A DNA stretch of 64,000 nt from an uncultured Alphaproteobacteria bacterium (lineage in GTDB: Bacteria; Pseudomonadota; Alphaproteobacteria; Rs-D84). How positions within the stretch are numbered: the first letter of the stretch is position 1; each line of letters begins with the position of its first letter. A model generated the notes under the pieces. It was given only the letters and a program-made list of their open reading frames with translations. It did no database searches and was not told where the DNA came from. Positions 41,646 to 51,122 of this stretch are shown here, in pieces. The stretch covers positions 1 through 64,000 of the forward strand of contig CAKQSE010000001.1 in NCBI GenBank assembly GCA_934272785.1. Direction: 5' to 3'. The position numbers were made by a program, and so were the translations under genes.

Positions 41646-41798
41646 TTAATTAGCGGCAGTCACGGCCAAGCGTTTGCGCCCCGCCGCGCGACGACGATTC
41701 AATACATCGCGACCGCCCTTGGTTGCCATTCTTTCACGAAAGCCGTGCGTGCGCACGCGACGTGTTTTTGACGGTTGATAAGTTCTTTTTGTTGCCAT
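41646..41798 (-). CDS. rpmH: 50S ribosomal protein L34
   Basis: A 50-residue, Arg/Lys-rich protein reading MATKRTYQPSKTRRVRTHGF, then RMATKGGRDVLNRRRAAGRKR, the L34 signature. AAAGGA precedes the ATG. The usual neighbours rnpA and yidC are not downstream; instead two terminators isolate it from the secreted-protein genes. Confidence 0.95.
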   Translation of the reverse strand: MATKRTYQPSKTRRVRTHGFRERMATKGGRDVLNRRRAAGRKRLAVTAAN

Positions 41799-41974
41799 AA
41801 CTAAATCCTTTTGCGCGTCTATTTAACCACAGGTTTTTATAAAACGCAACCTTTTTATTTAGATTTTACCAAACCCAGCTTTTTTAACCCCTCTAGCATT
41901 AAATAGTAGCTGAACAGCAGGGTGAACAAACGCCAAAATGGTAAAAACATCGTTTTGTCCGTTGGTTTTATTGA
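41799..41974. other. Gap upstream of rpmH, no gene seen
   Basis: AT-rich 176 bases that must hold the rpmH promoter and leader on the minus strand. I see no open reading frame or clear hairpin. Confidence 0.4.
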
Positions 41975-42193
41975 TTATTTCGTCTTTTCAAACGTGTCAC
42001 GCATACGCTGGCGAACGCGGTGGAGGCCCTTGCGTGCCTGGTCTGTGACGCGAATTATGCCCAATGCAAGTTCTGTATTTGCGCGAATGCCCCGTTTTTG
42101 CAGCTTGGTAATGCAATCGTCATTGCCGTATGCATCCAGTGCCTCGGTCGCTTCTTTGTGGGCGGTACGAATTACTTTTTCCAGTTTTTTCAT
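41975..42193 (-). CDS. Small helical hypothetical protein
   Basis: A 72-residue, highly charged protein (MKKLEKVIRTAHKEATEALDAYGNDDC...). It is predicted almost entirely helical, with alternating Lys/Arg and Asp/Glu. On the minus strand TTGACA followed after 16 bases by TACCAT lies upstream, and codon use is host-like, so I accept it as a gene. It is divergent from gyrA. Function unknown. Confidence 0.5.
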   Translation of the reverse strand: MKKLEKVIRTAHKEATEALDAYGNDDCITKLQKRGIRANTELALGIIRVTDQARKGLHRVRQRMRDTFEKTK

Positions 42194-42313
42194 AGCACCA
42201 TTTATGGTATCACTAAAAAGTCCTGTGTCAACGATTTTTTTGGTCGTTATGTCTTGACCGTTTGCCTAAAAATTTGCTATTGTTGCAGTATAAAAGATAG
42301 GGGAATACAAAGT

Positions 42314-45058
42314 ATGTCTGAAATTACAAGTAATGCCGATGATATGGCGGTAAAAATTCCACAGTCGTCGATTGAACACGAAATGCGGACCAGTTTCTTG
42401 GATTACGCAATGTCTGTTATCGTCGATCGTGCGTTGCCGGATGTTCGCGACGGATGCAAACCTGTGCATCGCCGAATCCTGTATGTGATGAACGATGTTG
42501 CGCCGGCAACCAAACCAACGGTTAAATCTGCGCGTATCGTGGGCGAGGTTATGGGTAAATACCATCCCCATGGGGACAGTTCTATTTATGACGCAATGGC
42601 CCGTATGGCCCAGGATTTTTCCATGGGCGAAACGCTGGTCCAGGGCCAGGGTAACTTTGGTTCGCGCGACGGTGATAAACCCGCGGCCATGCGTTATACC
42701 GAGGCACGCCTGTCCAAACTGGGCGCGTCGTTGATGGACGATATGGACAAAGATACCGTTGATTGGCAACCGAACTTTGACGGCACATTGCAAGAGCCGG
42801 TTGTCTTGCCGACCAAGTTTCCAAATTTCTTGGTAAATGGTGGTTCGGGTATCGCAGTTGGTATGGCGACAAATGTTCCGACATATAACCTGGGCGAAAT
42901 TTGTAATGGTATTTTGGCAATCCTGGATAACAGGGATTTGTCAGATGACGAATTGTTTGGCATTATCCCTGGACCTGATTTCCCGACGGGTGCGGTAATC
43001 ATGGGGCGTGCCGGCGCATACAAGGCGCATACAACCGGGCGTGGTTCTATTATCGTTCGCGCAAAAACGCATATGGAAAAATTCCATGATCACGATGCGA
43101 TTGTTGTTGATGAGATTCCATACCAGGTCAACAAGGCGCAAATGATTATCAAAATCGCCGAATTGATAAAAGATAAACGCATCGAAGGGATTTCTGAAAT
43201 CCGCGATGAATCATCCAAGGAAGGACTGCGCATCGTTATCGAATTAAAACGCGACGCGATTGCTGATGTTGTATTGAATCATTTGTTTCAATACACAGAA
43301 ATGCAGACGAATTTCCCGGTCAACATGATGGCGTTAAATCGTGGTCGCCCGATGTTGTTCAACATCCGTGGCGTTCTGGACGCGTTCATTGATTTCCGGT
43401 GCGAGGTTATTCGTCGTCGCACGATTTTCGATTTGAACAAGGCGCGTGCGCGTGCACACACGTTACTGGGGCTGTCGGTGGCGGTTGGCAATTTGGACGA
43501 TGTTATTGAACTGATTAAATCCAGTCCGAATCCAGACGCCGCGCGCGAGGCATTGATTTCACGCGGTTGGCGTGCGTCGGATATTGAATCGTATATTCAA
43601 CTGATTGACGATCCGAATACAGAATACAAAGATGGCATGTTCTATATGTCCGAAGACCAGGCGCGCGCGATTCTGGAATTGCAATTGCATCGTCTGACCG
43701 GGTTGGAACGTGACAAGATTCACGAAGACCTGACCACATTGGGTGCGTTGATAAAGGATCTGTTGGACATTTTGGGCAGTCACGAACGTATCGTTCAAAT
43801 TATTCGCGATGAAACCGCATCGGTGCGTGACAATTGGTCATCGCCCCGCCGGACCGAGATATCCGAGGCCGAAATCGACATCGATATCGAAGACCTGATT
43901 GCGCGCGAAGATATGGTTATCACCGTATCAAATACGGGATACATCAAACGCGTGTCGTTGGATACATATCGCGCACAAAAACGCGGGGGCAAAGGCCGCA
44001 ATGCAATGACGACCAAGGACGACGACTATGTGGTCCAGGTGTTTGTTGCAAATACGCATACACCGCTGTTGTTCTTCAGTTCCAAGGGTCTGTGCTATAA
44101 ACTGAAAACCTATAAGTTGCCCGAGGCAGCCGCCGCGGCCAAGGGACGCCCGCTGGTCAACCTGTTGCCGTTGGAAAATGGTGAAACAATAACCGCAATC
44201 TTGCCAGTGCCGGAAGAAGAAGTTGAACGCGTTCGCGCGTCGGGCCAGGAACACTTCCTGATGTTCGCAACCGCGTCGGGCACGGTGCGTCGTAACCGTA
44301 TGTCTGATTTTGATTCAATCCGCGCAAACGGTAAAATCGCAATGAAATTGGACGATGGCGATAGCTTGATTTCTGTTCTGCCGTGTAACGAAGATCAAGA
44401 TGTGTTCTTGGCAACATATCGTGGTCGTTGTATCCGATTCCCGGTAAATGAAATCCGCGTGTTTGCAGGCCGTAATTCAACCGGTGTTCGTGGTATGAAT
44501 TTGGGTGCAGATGACCGTATTATCGGTATGGCAATGTTGACGCATGGCGAATCGGACGCGACTGTTCGCGCCGCGTATATTAAACAGTCGCGCGCATTGC
44601 GTCGTGCCGCAACTGGCGTCGAAGAAGAGGCGTCTGATGACGAAGATGCCGCGACAACATTGGTGCTGTCTGATGAACAAATGGCGCGTATGGCGGCCGA
44701 CGAACAGTTTATCTTGACCATATCTGAAAATGGTTTTGGTAAACGCACCAGTGCATACGAATATCGCACAACACATCGTGGCGGTAATGGATTTACCAAC
44801 ATTAAACTGGGTGGTAAAAACACCGCAGTTGCGGGTTCGTTCCCGGTTGAAAATGGTCATGACGTTATGATGGTAACCGATGGCGGTAAAATCATCCGCA
44901 CACCGGTTGATGACGTTCGCATTGCCGGACGCAGCACGGCGGGCGTAACACTGTTCCGCACGGGTGAAAATGAACGCGTTGTGTCGGCGATTTCAATCGT
45001 CAGTGACGAAGGCGAAGCGGCCGAGGTCGAAGCCGACGCGGCGGCAATCGCAGAATAA
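42314..45058 (+). CDS. gyrA: DNA gyrase subunit A
   Basis: A 914-residue type II topoisomerase subunit that cuts and rejoins DNA to add negative supercoils. The N-terminal breakage-reunion domain has KYHPHGDSSIYDAMARMAQ (the quinolone-resistance region, with Ser89 and Asp93 in the susceptible-type state) and AAMRYTEARL (catalytic Tyr about 128). The C-terminal beta-pinwheel contains the GyrA box QKRGGKG, which separates it from ParC. The C-terminus is an acidic Ala/Glu-rich tail. The start at 42314 matches the family; a longer in-frame reading would run into an upstream region without coding character. The MerR gene follows after 19 bases. Confidence 0.96.
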   Translation: MSEITSNADDMAVKIPQSSIEHEMRTSFLDYAMSVIVDRALPDVRDGCKPVHRRILYVMNDVAPATKPTVKSARIVGEVMGKYHPHGDSSIYDAMARMAQDFSMGETLVQGQGNFGSRDGDKPAAMRYTEARLSKLGASLMDDMDKDTVDWQPNFDGTLQEPVVLPTKFPNFLVNGGSGIAVGMATNVPTYNLGEICNGILAILDNRDLSDDELFGIIPGPDFPTGAVIMGRAGAYKAHTTGRGSIIVRAKTHMEKFHDHDAIVVDEIPYQVNKAQMIIKIAELIKDKRIEGISEIRDESSKEGLRIVIELKRDAIADVVLNHLFQYTEMQTNFPVNMMALNRGRPMLFNIRGVLDAFIDFRCEVIRRRTIFDLNKARARAHTLLGLSVAVGNLDDVIELIKSSPNPDAAREALISRGWRASDIESYIQLIDDPNTEYKDGMFYMSEDQARAILELQLHRLTGLERDKIHEDLTTLGALIKDLLDILGSHERIVQIIRDETASVRDNWSSPRRTEISEAEIDIDIEDLIAREDMVITVSNTGYIKRVSLDTYRAQKRGGKGRNAMTTKDDDYVVQVFVANTHTPLLFFSSKGLCYKLKTYKLPEAAAAAKGRPLVNLLPLENGETITAILPVPEEEVERVRASGQEHFLMFATASGTVRRNRMSDFDSIRANGKIAMKLDDGDSLISVLPCNEDQDVFLATYRGRCIRFPVNEIRVFAGRNSTGVRGMNLGADDRIIGMAMLTHGESDATVRAAYIKQSRALRRAATGVEEEASDDEDAATTLVLSDEQMARMAADEQFILTISENGFGKRTSAYEYRTTHRGGNGFTNIKLGGKNTAVAGSFPVENGHDVMMVTDGGKIIRTPVDDVRIAGRSTAGVTLFRTGENERVVSAISIVSDEGEAAEVEADAAAIAE

Positions 45059-45077
45059 AATCCCAGGGGTGCCGGAT

Positions 45078-45464
45078 ATGGAGAACAATGAATACTTTTC
45101 ATCAATAAATGATGTGTCCAAACGTTTGGAAATTCCGGCACATACCCTGCGCTATTGGGAAAAGCAATTCCCGGTGGCGATAAAGCCGACAACGGGTGCG
45201 GGCGGTCGCCGCTATTACCGCGTTGAAACTGTAAATCGCCTGGTCGTTATCAAGGATTTACTCTATAACCGTGGTATGACAATCGCGGGCGTAAAAAAAA
45301 TGTTGCGTGATGGCACGTTCCCAGACGCGCCGGGTGCGTCAATTGTTCCGTCGGGCGGTGCGGCGGCGCAAAGTGCGACGGGCGCATCCACAACGCACGC
45401 CGATGATATTGCGGCGGCGATAACATTGCTGGACGCGGCAAAACAAATATTGACGGCGGTGTAA
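45078..45464 (+). CDS. MerR-family transcriptional regulator
   Basis: A 128-residue protein with an N-terminal winged HTH of the MerR type: FSSINDVSKRLEIPAHTLRYWEKQFP, then GGRRYYRVETVNRLVVIKDLLYNRGMTIAGVKKML. The C-terminal part is Ala/Thr-rich with no metal-binding Cys, so it looks like the general 'YWEKQFP' subgroup often found next to IHF or metabolic genes and not like a metal sensor. It follows gyrA by 19 bases with CAGGGGTG as ribosome binding site, and is followed by a coupled kinase-fold gene. Confidence 0.82.
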   Translation: MENNEYFSSINDVSKRLEIPAHTLRYWEKQFPVAIKPTTGAGGRRYYRVETVNRLVVIKDLLYNRGMTIAGVKKMLRDGTFPDAPGASIVPSGGAAAQSATGASTTHADDIAAAITLLDAAKQILTAV

Positions 45465-45465
45465 T

Positions 45466-46218
45466 TTGCTGTTCACATCTGTTCCACATTTTCTCAGTAA
45501 TATTATTTGCGGTTTGATTCCGAACAAGGCGCGGCGTAAAAAGGTGCGCGTGATGCTGAATTCGCCCATGGCGGTCCAGGTGCGCTTTATTCGTCGCAAT
45601 ATTGACGAACCGGTGCGTAAATTGCGAACATTTGTCGGATTCCAGGCACGCAGTTTAATTATTGACGTCAATGACAAATGGGTTTTTAAATTCCCATTGC
45701 GCCGTGATAACAGTGATGAATTATCCATGCGCGAGGCGCGAATTGTTCGCGCGTTGGCACCACTGTCACCGATTTATATTCCGCCCGTTCAAACGTTGCG
45801 ATTGCGTGGTCGTCTGGTGCGCAAGTATGAATTTGTGCACGGCAAAATCCTGCGCCAGGTATCACCAGAATTGATTTTAAAACATAAAACGAAATTGGCG
45901 CGCCAGTTGGCAAATTTCTTGTATGTAATCGGTTCGTCGGACCCGGCGGAAATTCGTGATTTGAAACCGTCTGTGTCTGCCGCACCGGGATTCTTGTATG
46001 GCTGGTCCCAGGGGGATATTTGCGATAATTTTATGCTGGATACTGAAACGATGCGCGTTGTCGCAATTATCGACTGGGAAGATGCGCATTTCGGCGATAT
46101 GTTGCCACAATTGGTAAATGATCGTCGTTCGCCCCAGCGTGAATTGATGGCCGCAGTGCACCGCGAATATGAACGCATTTGGCGCGCGCACAATAAACAG
46201 AAAAAACAGAAAAAATAA
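45466..46218 (+). CDS. APH-like phosphotransferase
   Basis: A 250-residue kinase-fold protein. A beta-3-like lysine occurs in KWVFKFPLRR, and GWSQGDICDNFMLD...VVAIIDWEDAHFGDM is the catalytic loop and metal motif of the aminoglycoside phosphotransferase/choline kinase superfamily (usual form H-G-D-x-x-x-x-N...I-D-W-E). The normal His is Gln here, while Asp, Asn and the IDW Asp are kept. The substrate cannot be told. The start is a TTG one base after the MerR stop, suggesting coupled translation; a later ATG at MLNSPMAVQ would shorten it by 29 residues. It is the third kinase-fold gene of the window. Confidence 0.65.
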   Translation: MLFTSVPHFLSNIICGLIPNKARRKKVRVMLNSPMAVQVRFIRRNIDEPVRKLRTFVGFQARSLIIDVNDKWVFKFPLRRDNSDELSMREARIVRALAPLSPIYIPPVQTLRLRGRLVRKYEFVHGKILRQVSPELILKHKTKLARQLANFLYVIGSSDPAEIRDLKPSVSAAPGFLYGWSQGDICDNFMLDTETMRVVAIIDWEDAHFGDMLPQLVNDRRSPQRELMAAVHREYERIWRAHNKQKKQKK

Positions 46219-46222
46219 AAAT

Positions 46223-46245
46223 CGCCGAACATGTCGGCGTTTTTA
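46223..46245 (+). terminator. Terminator after the APH-like gene
   Basis: CGCCGA-ACATG-TCGGCG stem followed by TTTTTATTTT. Confidence 0.8.
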
Positions 46246-46248
46246 TTT

Positions 46249-46323
46249 TGGCAGTCCCAAGGGGAATTGAACCCCTGTTCCCAGAATGAGAATCTGGTGT
46301 CCTGACCGCTAGACGATGGGACC
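46249..46323 (-). tRNA. tRNA-Glu (CTC)
   Basis: Complete cloverleaf on the minus strand. The acceptor GGTCCCA pairs with TGGGACT (the first pair is G-U), the anticodon stem is CCAGA/TCTGG with loop TTCTCAT (anticodon CTC), the T-arm is AGGGG-TTCAATT-CCCCT, the discriminator is G and CCA is encoded. Confidence 0.93.
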
Positions 46324-46416
46324 AGACGGGGAATATAATACCAATAATTTTTTTATTTGCAAATGGTTAGATGTTGAAAATTGATTTTTCGTATAAATGG
46401 TGTTACAGTTTCCAAT

Positions 46417-47244
46417 ATGCAGACAATACAACAGTTTTTAGATTATTATGTTGCCCGTGGCCTGTTACAGTCCCACGGCAGTCCTGTGTGGTTTCAATAT
46501 TCGCCGACGGCCACATTGCCAAATTATAAATGGAAGATGCACGTTGCCGCCACAGATGTCGCGGATTGGGAACGTGTGGCGCGCGCGATTGTGCCGTGGC
46601 TGATTCAAAATAAAATAACATTTAAAACGGTCCAGCCAACTGATTACGCGACCGATATGATTTTATCTGCGTCAAATGCCCAATATGCCAAGGCGTTCAC
46701 AATATATCCCCGCAATGCCACAGAATTTGAACATGTTGCGCGCGGACTGGATGCGTTGATGCGTCGCCCAGAATTACAAAAACTGGTCGCGTTTGCGCCC
46801 GAACATAATATGGCGTTTGAACGTTCGTTGGGTGCCAGTGGTCGCCTGTTTTATCGCCTGGGGAATACCCCTGATGGCAAGTATATGTCGGCACGTGGTG
46901 CGGCGACAATCAACCCGCAAAATCCATTTAACCCGTTTAATGAACCAGACCCATTTGCAAATATGTTTGATGATGGTGCGCGTGCGCAATTTAATGCGGG
47001 ACGTGTGCGTGTGGAACAGATTTGGCACGAATTGCAACATTTGGCCGCGCGTCGTAATGTCGCAAACAGTTCTGATGGCACGGGCCGTTCGGTCTATCTG
47101 GTGCCGCTGGACGAAAATAACCGCGCCCGGATTCAAGAATTGCTGGCGGCGTCTGGGGTAAAATATGACGAACATTTCAGCCGTGCATACGGCATGCGTG
47201 TGTTTCGTTTCATGCCGTCTGAATTCGCAACCCTGACCAGATGA
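46417..47244 (+). CDS. Hypothetical protein
   Basis: A 275-residue cytosolic-looking protein with host-like codon use. Segments such as YYVARGLLQSHGSPVWFQYSPTATLPNYKWKMHV and FTIYPRNATEFEHVARGLDALM suggest an alpha/beta domain with repeated basic-hydrophobic patterns. A Pro/Asn/Phe-rich linker (NPQNPFNPFNEPDPFANMF) splits it in two. The start at 46417 lies behind a TATAAA at 46392. No family is recognised. It is the last host-like gene before the accessory island and could be a useful left-flank anchor. Confidence 0.5.
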   Translation: MQTIQQFLDYYVARGLLQSHGSPVWFQYSPTATLPNYKWKMHVAATDVADWERVARAIVPWLIQNKITFKTVQPTDYATDMILSASNAQYAKAFTIYPRNATEFEHVARGLDALMRRPELQKLVAFAPEHNMAFERSLGASGRLFYRLGNTPDGKYMSARGAATINPQNPFNPFNEPDPFANMFDDGARAQFNAGRVRVEQIWHELQHLAARRNVANSSDGTGRSVYLVPLDENNRARIQELLAASGVKYDEHFSRAYGMRVFRFMPSEFATLTR

Positions 47245-47281
47245 TGAACGGGGCAGGTGCGGGTGTCGACCCGTGGTCACC

Positions 47282-47324
47282 AACCAAAAATAAAACCGGC
47301 ACAAGGCCGGTTTAATTTTTGGTT
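47282..47324. terminator. Long bidirectional terminator at the island's left flank
   Basis: AACCAAAAATAAAACCGGC, four-base loop ACAA, then GGCCGGTTTAATTTTTGGTT: a long stem with A/T-rich flanks that would work in both directions. Confidence 0.75.
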
Positions 47325-47876
47325 GGGTACAAGGTGTTATACGGTATACACATTCAATTTCTTATTTTGCCGAAGCGCGATTTAGACCATTTAACAGGGT
47401 ATTTACAGGGAATTTGTGCAAAAATCACCCCGGAATACCAATATGATACAACTTATACTAGAGTTTGCATGTGGATTTTTGCGCTTTTTATGAGTCGTGT
47501 CCAAAATTCCCTAAAAAACTAACAGGGAATTTGATTTTAGTATCAGGGAATTCCACAAAACATCACCGAAAATCCACACAAAAACAGACCAGTTCAACTT
47601 TTCTGGTAATATCTGGGAACACATGGTGATATAAATCGCCCCGATTTTCCCAGTAAATTTCTCCTGCTCAATAATATGTGCAAAATCTATCACATATTGC
47701 TTGATGTCTAGTTTGTCTTTATCCCAAATATTACTATCTGACATATCTCGTTCATTGATTATAAGTATTTCTCAATTATATACATGAAAAACGTATCAAA
47801 ATCAAATAGATAACTATTATGCTTTTTGTGGATTTTTCTATGATTTTATTCTAACATATCGAAAAAGGTGATTATT
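47325..47876. other. AT-rich gap at the island start, no convincing gene
   Basis: About 550 bases of AT-rich sequence. A minus-strand reading frame of 77 codons (47511-47744) begins MSDSNIWDKDK, but it has no ribosome binding site and no recognised domain. CAGGGAATT occurs three times (47407, 47523, 47553), and TGTGGATTTT-like strings recur in both orientations (47470, 47568, 47828). The region may be the promoter of the helicase operon plus decayed DNA. Confidence 0.4.
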
Positions 47877-50800
47877 ATGGCGTTAGCCGATGACAAAATA
47901 CAATTGTTTGATAATATAAATAATAGATTGGCTGACGATCTGAAAAATGAGATACGAAAGCATTCAAAGTTGTCTATAGCGGCGGCTTGTTTTTCTATCT
48001 ATGCGTATCAAAATTTGAAAAAACAATTAGAAAATATTGATGAACTGCGTTTTATTTTTACGTCTCCGACATTTTTGAATGGGGTGCCTCATAAAGAGCA
48101 GCGCGAATTTTATATTCCACGTCAAGAACGTGAGCAAAGTCTGTATGGAACTGATTTTGAATTGCGGTTGCGCAATCAGATGACGCAAAAAGCCATATCA
48201 AAAGAATGTGCAGACTGGATTCGGGCCAAGGTTCAATTTAAGTCTAATAAAACAAATCGTTTTATTCAGCCTTTTATAAATATTGATGGTAGCTATACCT
48301 ACATTGGTACAAATGGTTTTACTACAACTGATTTGGGAACAGAAAAAGGCAATGCGTTGGCGATGTATATAACCAGATTGGGAAATGAAAACAGCAAACA
48401 GTATCTACATTTGTTTGATGAAATATGGAATGACCCAGAACAAATGGAAGATGTTAAACAGAAAATTTTGGAACATATTGAAATAATTTATGCCGAAAAT
48501 GCACCAGAATATATTTATATGGTTACGCTGTATAATATATTTAAAGAGTTTTTGAACGATATTTCCGATGATGTTTTGCCGAATGAGGCCACAGGCTTTA
48601 AACAGAGTCAAATTTGGAATAAGTTATATTCCTTTCAAAAGGATGCAGCACGAGATATTATTCATAAACTAGAAAAATATAACGGTTGTATTTTAGCAGA
48701 TTCTGTCGGACTCGGAAAAACATTTACTGCATTGGCGGTGGTAAAATATTATGAGTGCAGAAATAAAAGTGTATTGGTTTTATGTCCTAAGAAATTACAG
48801 GACAATTGGACAACGTACAAAGAAAATTACCTGAACAACCCCATTGCTAAGGATAGACTGCGTTATGATGTGTTGTATCATACTGATTTGTCGCGCGATC
48901 ACGGTATGTCTGGTGGTATAGATTTGTCCAAAATAAATTGGGGTAATTATGATTTACTGGTTATTGATGAAAGTCATAATTTTAGAAATGGCGGCAAGAC
49001 TACTGTTGATGAAGATGGAATTGAAACGTATAACCGTTACAATCAATTGATGGAAAAAGTTATAAAATCTGGTGTTAAGACCAAAGTTTTAATGTTGTCT
49101 GCGACCCCAGTGAATAATCGTTTTGTTGATTTGAAATACCAATTGGAATTGGCGTACGAAGGCATGGAAGATGAACTGAATGAAAAACTAAATACGAAAA
49201 AAAGTTTGTCTATCATATTTAATAATGCCCAGCGCGCGTTTAATGATTGGAGTAAATTGCCAGAGGAAAAACGCACCACAGAAGAGCTGCAGGGCAGATT
49301 GGATCAGGATTTTTTTGAGGTTTTGGATTCTGTCACAATTGCTAGAAGTCGTAAGCAGATTGAAAAAAGTTATAATATGGCAGAAATTGGGAAATTTCCG
49401 ACGCGTCTGGAACCGGATAATAGATATCCAGCAATTACACTTGATGACAGTTTGGGGATAAACTATGCAGACTTGTTTGGTAAACTGGAACGAGTGTATC
49501 TGAGTGTTTATTCTCCGTCAAAATTTATATTCCCAAGTAAAGTGCAAAAATATGAGGAGAAATACGGTAAAAAAGCAGGCAAAGGTATTTCGTTGACCGG
49601 TCGTGAAATGGGAACACGCAAATTGATGGCTATCAATTTGATGAAGCGTTTAGAAAGTTCGTGGTTCTCATTTTATGAAACTGCAAAATCCATAGCCAGC
49701 AAAATAGACCATGCAATAAACGCGATAGAGAAGTTTAAGAACTCTAAGGCTGCCAAAGGACTTAAGTTTAGTATTGAAGATATAGATGACGATGAAATAA
49801 CGACCTATGGAGAATATAGTGTTGATTTCAATGACATGGATTATGAAACTTGGCTGCACGAATTGCAAAATGACCAAGAGATATTCAAGAATATTGTGGA
49901 TCTATTCAGCCGTATGACCCCGGAATTGGACAACAAATTAAACGAATTAAAATCTATTATTAAAAATAAAATAGAACATCCATTAAATGCAAATAATAAA
50001 AAGGTACTGATATTTACGGCATGGGCCGATACCGCACAATACTTGTACGACAATATATCAAAATATGTATCGAAAGAATTTGGTTTGAACACAGGTGTTG
50101 TGACTGGTGATGCGAATACCAGTGATTCCACAATTAAACGCAATGGTGACAAAGGTAAATTTGATTTCAATGAATTGTTAACAATGTTTTCACCGGTATC
50201 CAAGGATCGTGATGTGTTGAACAATATGCCATCCGAAGATATTGATATTTTGATTGGTACAGACTGCATCAGTGAGGGTCAAAACTTGCAAGATTGCGAT
50301 TACATGGTGAATTTTGATATCCATTGGAATCCGGTCCGTATTGTTCAACGTTTTGGGCGTATTGACCGTATCGGCAGTCGGAATGATAGAATTCAAATGG
50401 TGAATTTTTGGCCAGAACAAGAACTGGATAAGTATATTGATTTGACCAATCGGGTGCAAAATCGCATGGTTGGTGTTGCTATGGCTGGTGCCGGCATGAA
50501 TGTTATTGGCCAAGATCAAGATCTGCAATACAGAAAGGCGCAACTAGAAAGAATCAAGACAGAAACACCTGATCTGGAAGATATGAGTACTGGGGTAAAC
50601 ATCATGGATTTAGGTCTAAATGAATTTAGATTAGAGGTTGTTGATTACCGTAAATTACATCCAGAAATTGAATGCGCGGCCAAGGGTATGCATGCAGTTG
50701 TTGCGGCAAGCCATGATGCGCCGTCTGGCGTCATATTTATACTGCGTAATGTAAATAATGGTGACAAGATAGATAGACAGAACAGAATCCATCCTTTTTA

Positions 50801-51122
50801 TATGGTGTATTTGTCCAATTCTGGTGATGTTATCTGTGATCATTTAAGTGCTAAAAAGATGTTGGATATTATGGGACGATTGTGTAAGGGCAAAACCGCA
50901 CCAGACAAAAAGCTGTGTCAGGCATTTAATGCGGAAACCAAAGATGGGTTTGATATGAAACATTATTCAGATATGTTGAACAAATCTATTCAAACAATCA
51001 TAAATGTCAAAGAAGAATCCGATGTGAATAGCATATTTAGCTATGGCGGGTCAACGTTGGGAATAAACAATATCAGTGGGTTGGATGATTTTGAATTAAT
51101 TTGCTTTGTGGTGGTAAAATGA
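47877..51122 (+). CDS. PLD-like/SNF2-type helicase of the type III island
   Basis: A 1081-residue protein. The N-terminal ~200 residues resemble the PLD-like domain seen in some SF2 defence helicases (YQNLKKQLENIDELRFIFTSPTFL). Next comes a SNF2-like motor: ADSVGLGKTFTALAV (Walker A), LLVIDESHNFRNG (DEAH-type box, here DESH), LMLSATPVNNR (motif III), and the C-terminal GTDCISEGQNLQDCDYMVNFD with WNPVRIVQRFGRIDRIGS (motifs V and VI). It would remodel or translocate on DNA. I chose the ATG at 47877 because AAAAAGG stands 8 bases upstream; a GTG at 47868 is inside that site. Its stop overlaps the DUF4391 start (ATGA). Confidence 0.82.
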   Translation: MALADDKIQLFDNINNRLADDLKNEIRKHSKLSIAAACFSIYAYQNLKKQLENIDELRFIFTSPTFLNGVPHKEQREFYIPRQEREQSLYGTDFELRLRNQMTQKAISKECADWIRAKVQFKSNKTNRFIQPFINIDGSYTYIGTNGFTTTDLGTEKGNALAMYITRLGNENSKQYLHLFDEIWNDPEQMEDVKQKILEHIEIIYAENAPEYIYMVTLYNIFKEFLNDISDDVLPNEATGFKQSQIWNKLYSFQKDAARDIIHKLEKYNGCILADSVGLGKTFTALAVVKYYECRNKSVLVLCPKKLQDNWTTYKENYLNNPIAKDRLRYDVLYHTDLSRDHGMSGGIDLSKINWGNYDLLVIDESHNFRNGGKTTVDEDGIETYNRYNQLMEKVIKSGVKTKVLMLSATPVNNRFVDLKYQLELAYEGMEDELNEKLNTKKSLSIIFNNAQRAFNDWSKLPEEKRTTEELQGRLDQDFFEVLDSVTIARSRKQIEKSYNMAEIGKFPTRLEPDNRYPAITLDDSLGINYADLFGKLERVYLSVYSPSKFIFPSKVQKYEEKYGKKAGKGISLTGREMGTRKLMAINLMKRLESSWFSFYETAKSIASKIDHAINAIEKFKNSKAAKGLKFSIEDIDDDEITTYGEYSVDFNDMDYETWLHELQNDQEIFKNIVDLFSRMTPELDNKLNELKSIIKNKIEHPLNANNKKVLIFTAWADTAQYLYDNISKYVSKEFGLNTGVVTGDANTSDSTIKRNGDKGKFDFNELLTMFSPVSKDRDVLNNMPSEDIDILIGTDCISEGQNLQDCDYMVNFDIHWNPVRIVQRFGRIDRIGSRNDRIQMVNFWPEQELDKYIDLTNRVQNRMVGVAMAGAGMNVIGQDQDLQYRKAQLERIKTETPDLEDMSTGVNIMDLGLNEFRLEVVDYRKLHPEIECAAKGMHAVVAASHDAPSGVIFILRNVNNGDKIDRQNRIHPFYMVYLSNSGDVICDHLSAKKMLDIMGRLCKGKTAPDKKLCQAFNAETKDGFDMKHYSDMLNKSIQTIINVKEESDVNSIFSYGGSTLGINNISGLDDFELICFVVVK

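Noticed and set aside
42020..42313. gyrA extension from an upstream in-frame start
   Set aside because: The region is antisense to the 41975 gene and carries the -10-like TATAAA; GyrA similarity starts at 42314.
47511..47744. 77-codon minus-strand gene in the island's left gap
   Set aside because: No ribosome binding site or recognisable domain; kept only as a note in the gap description.
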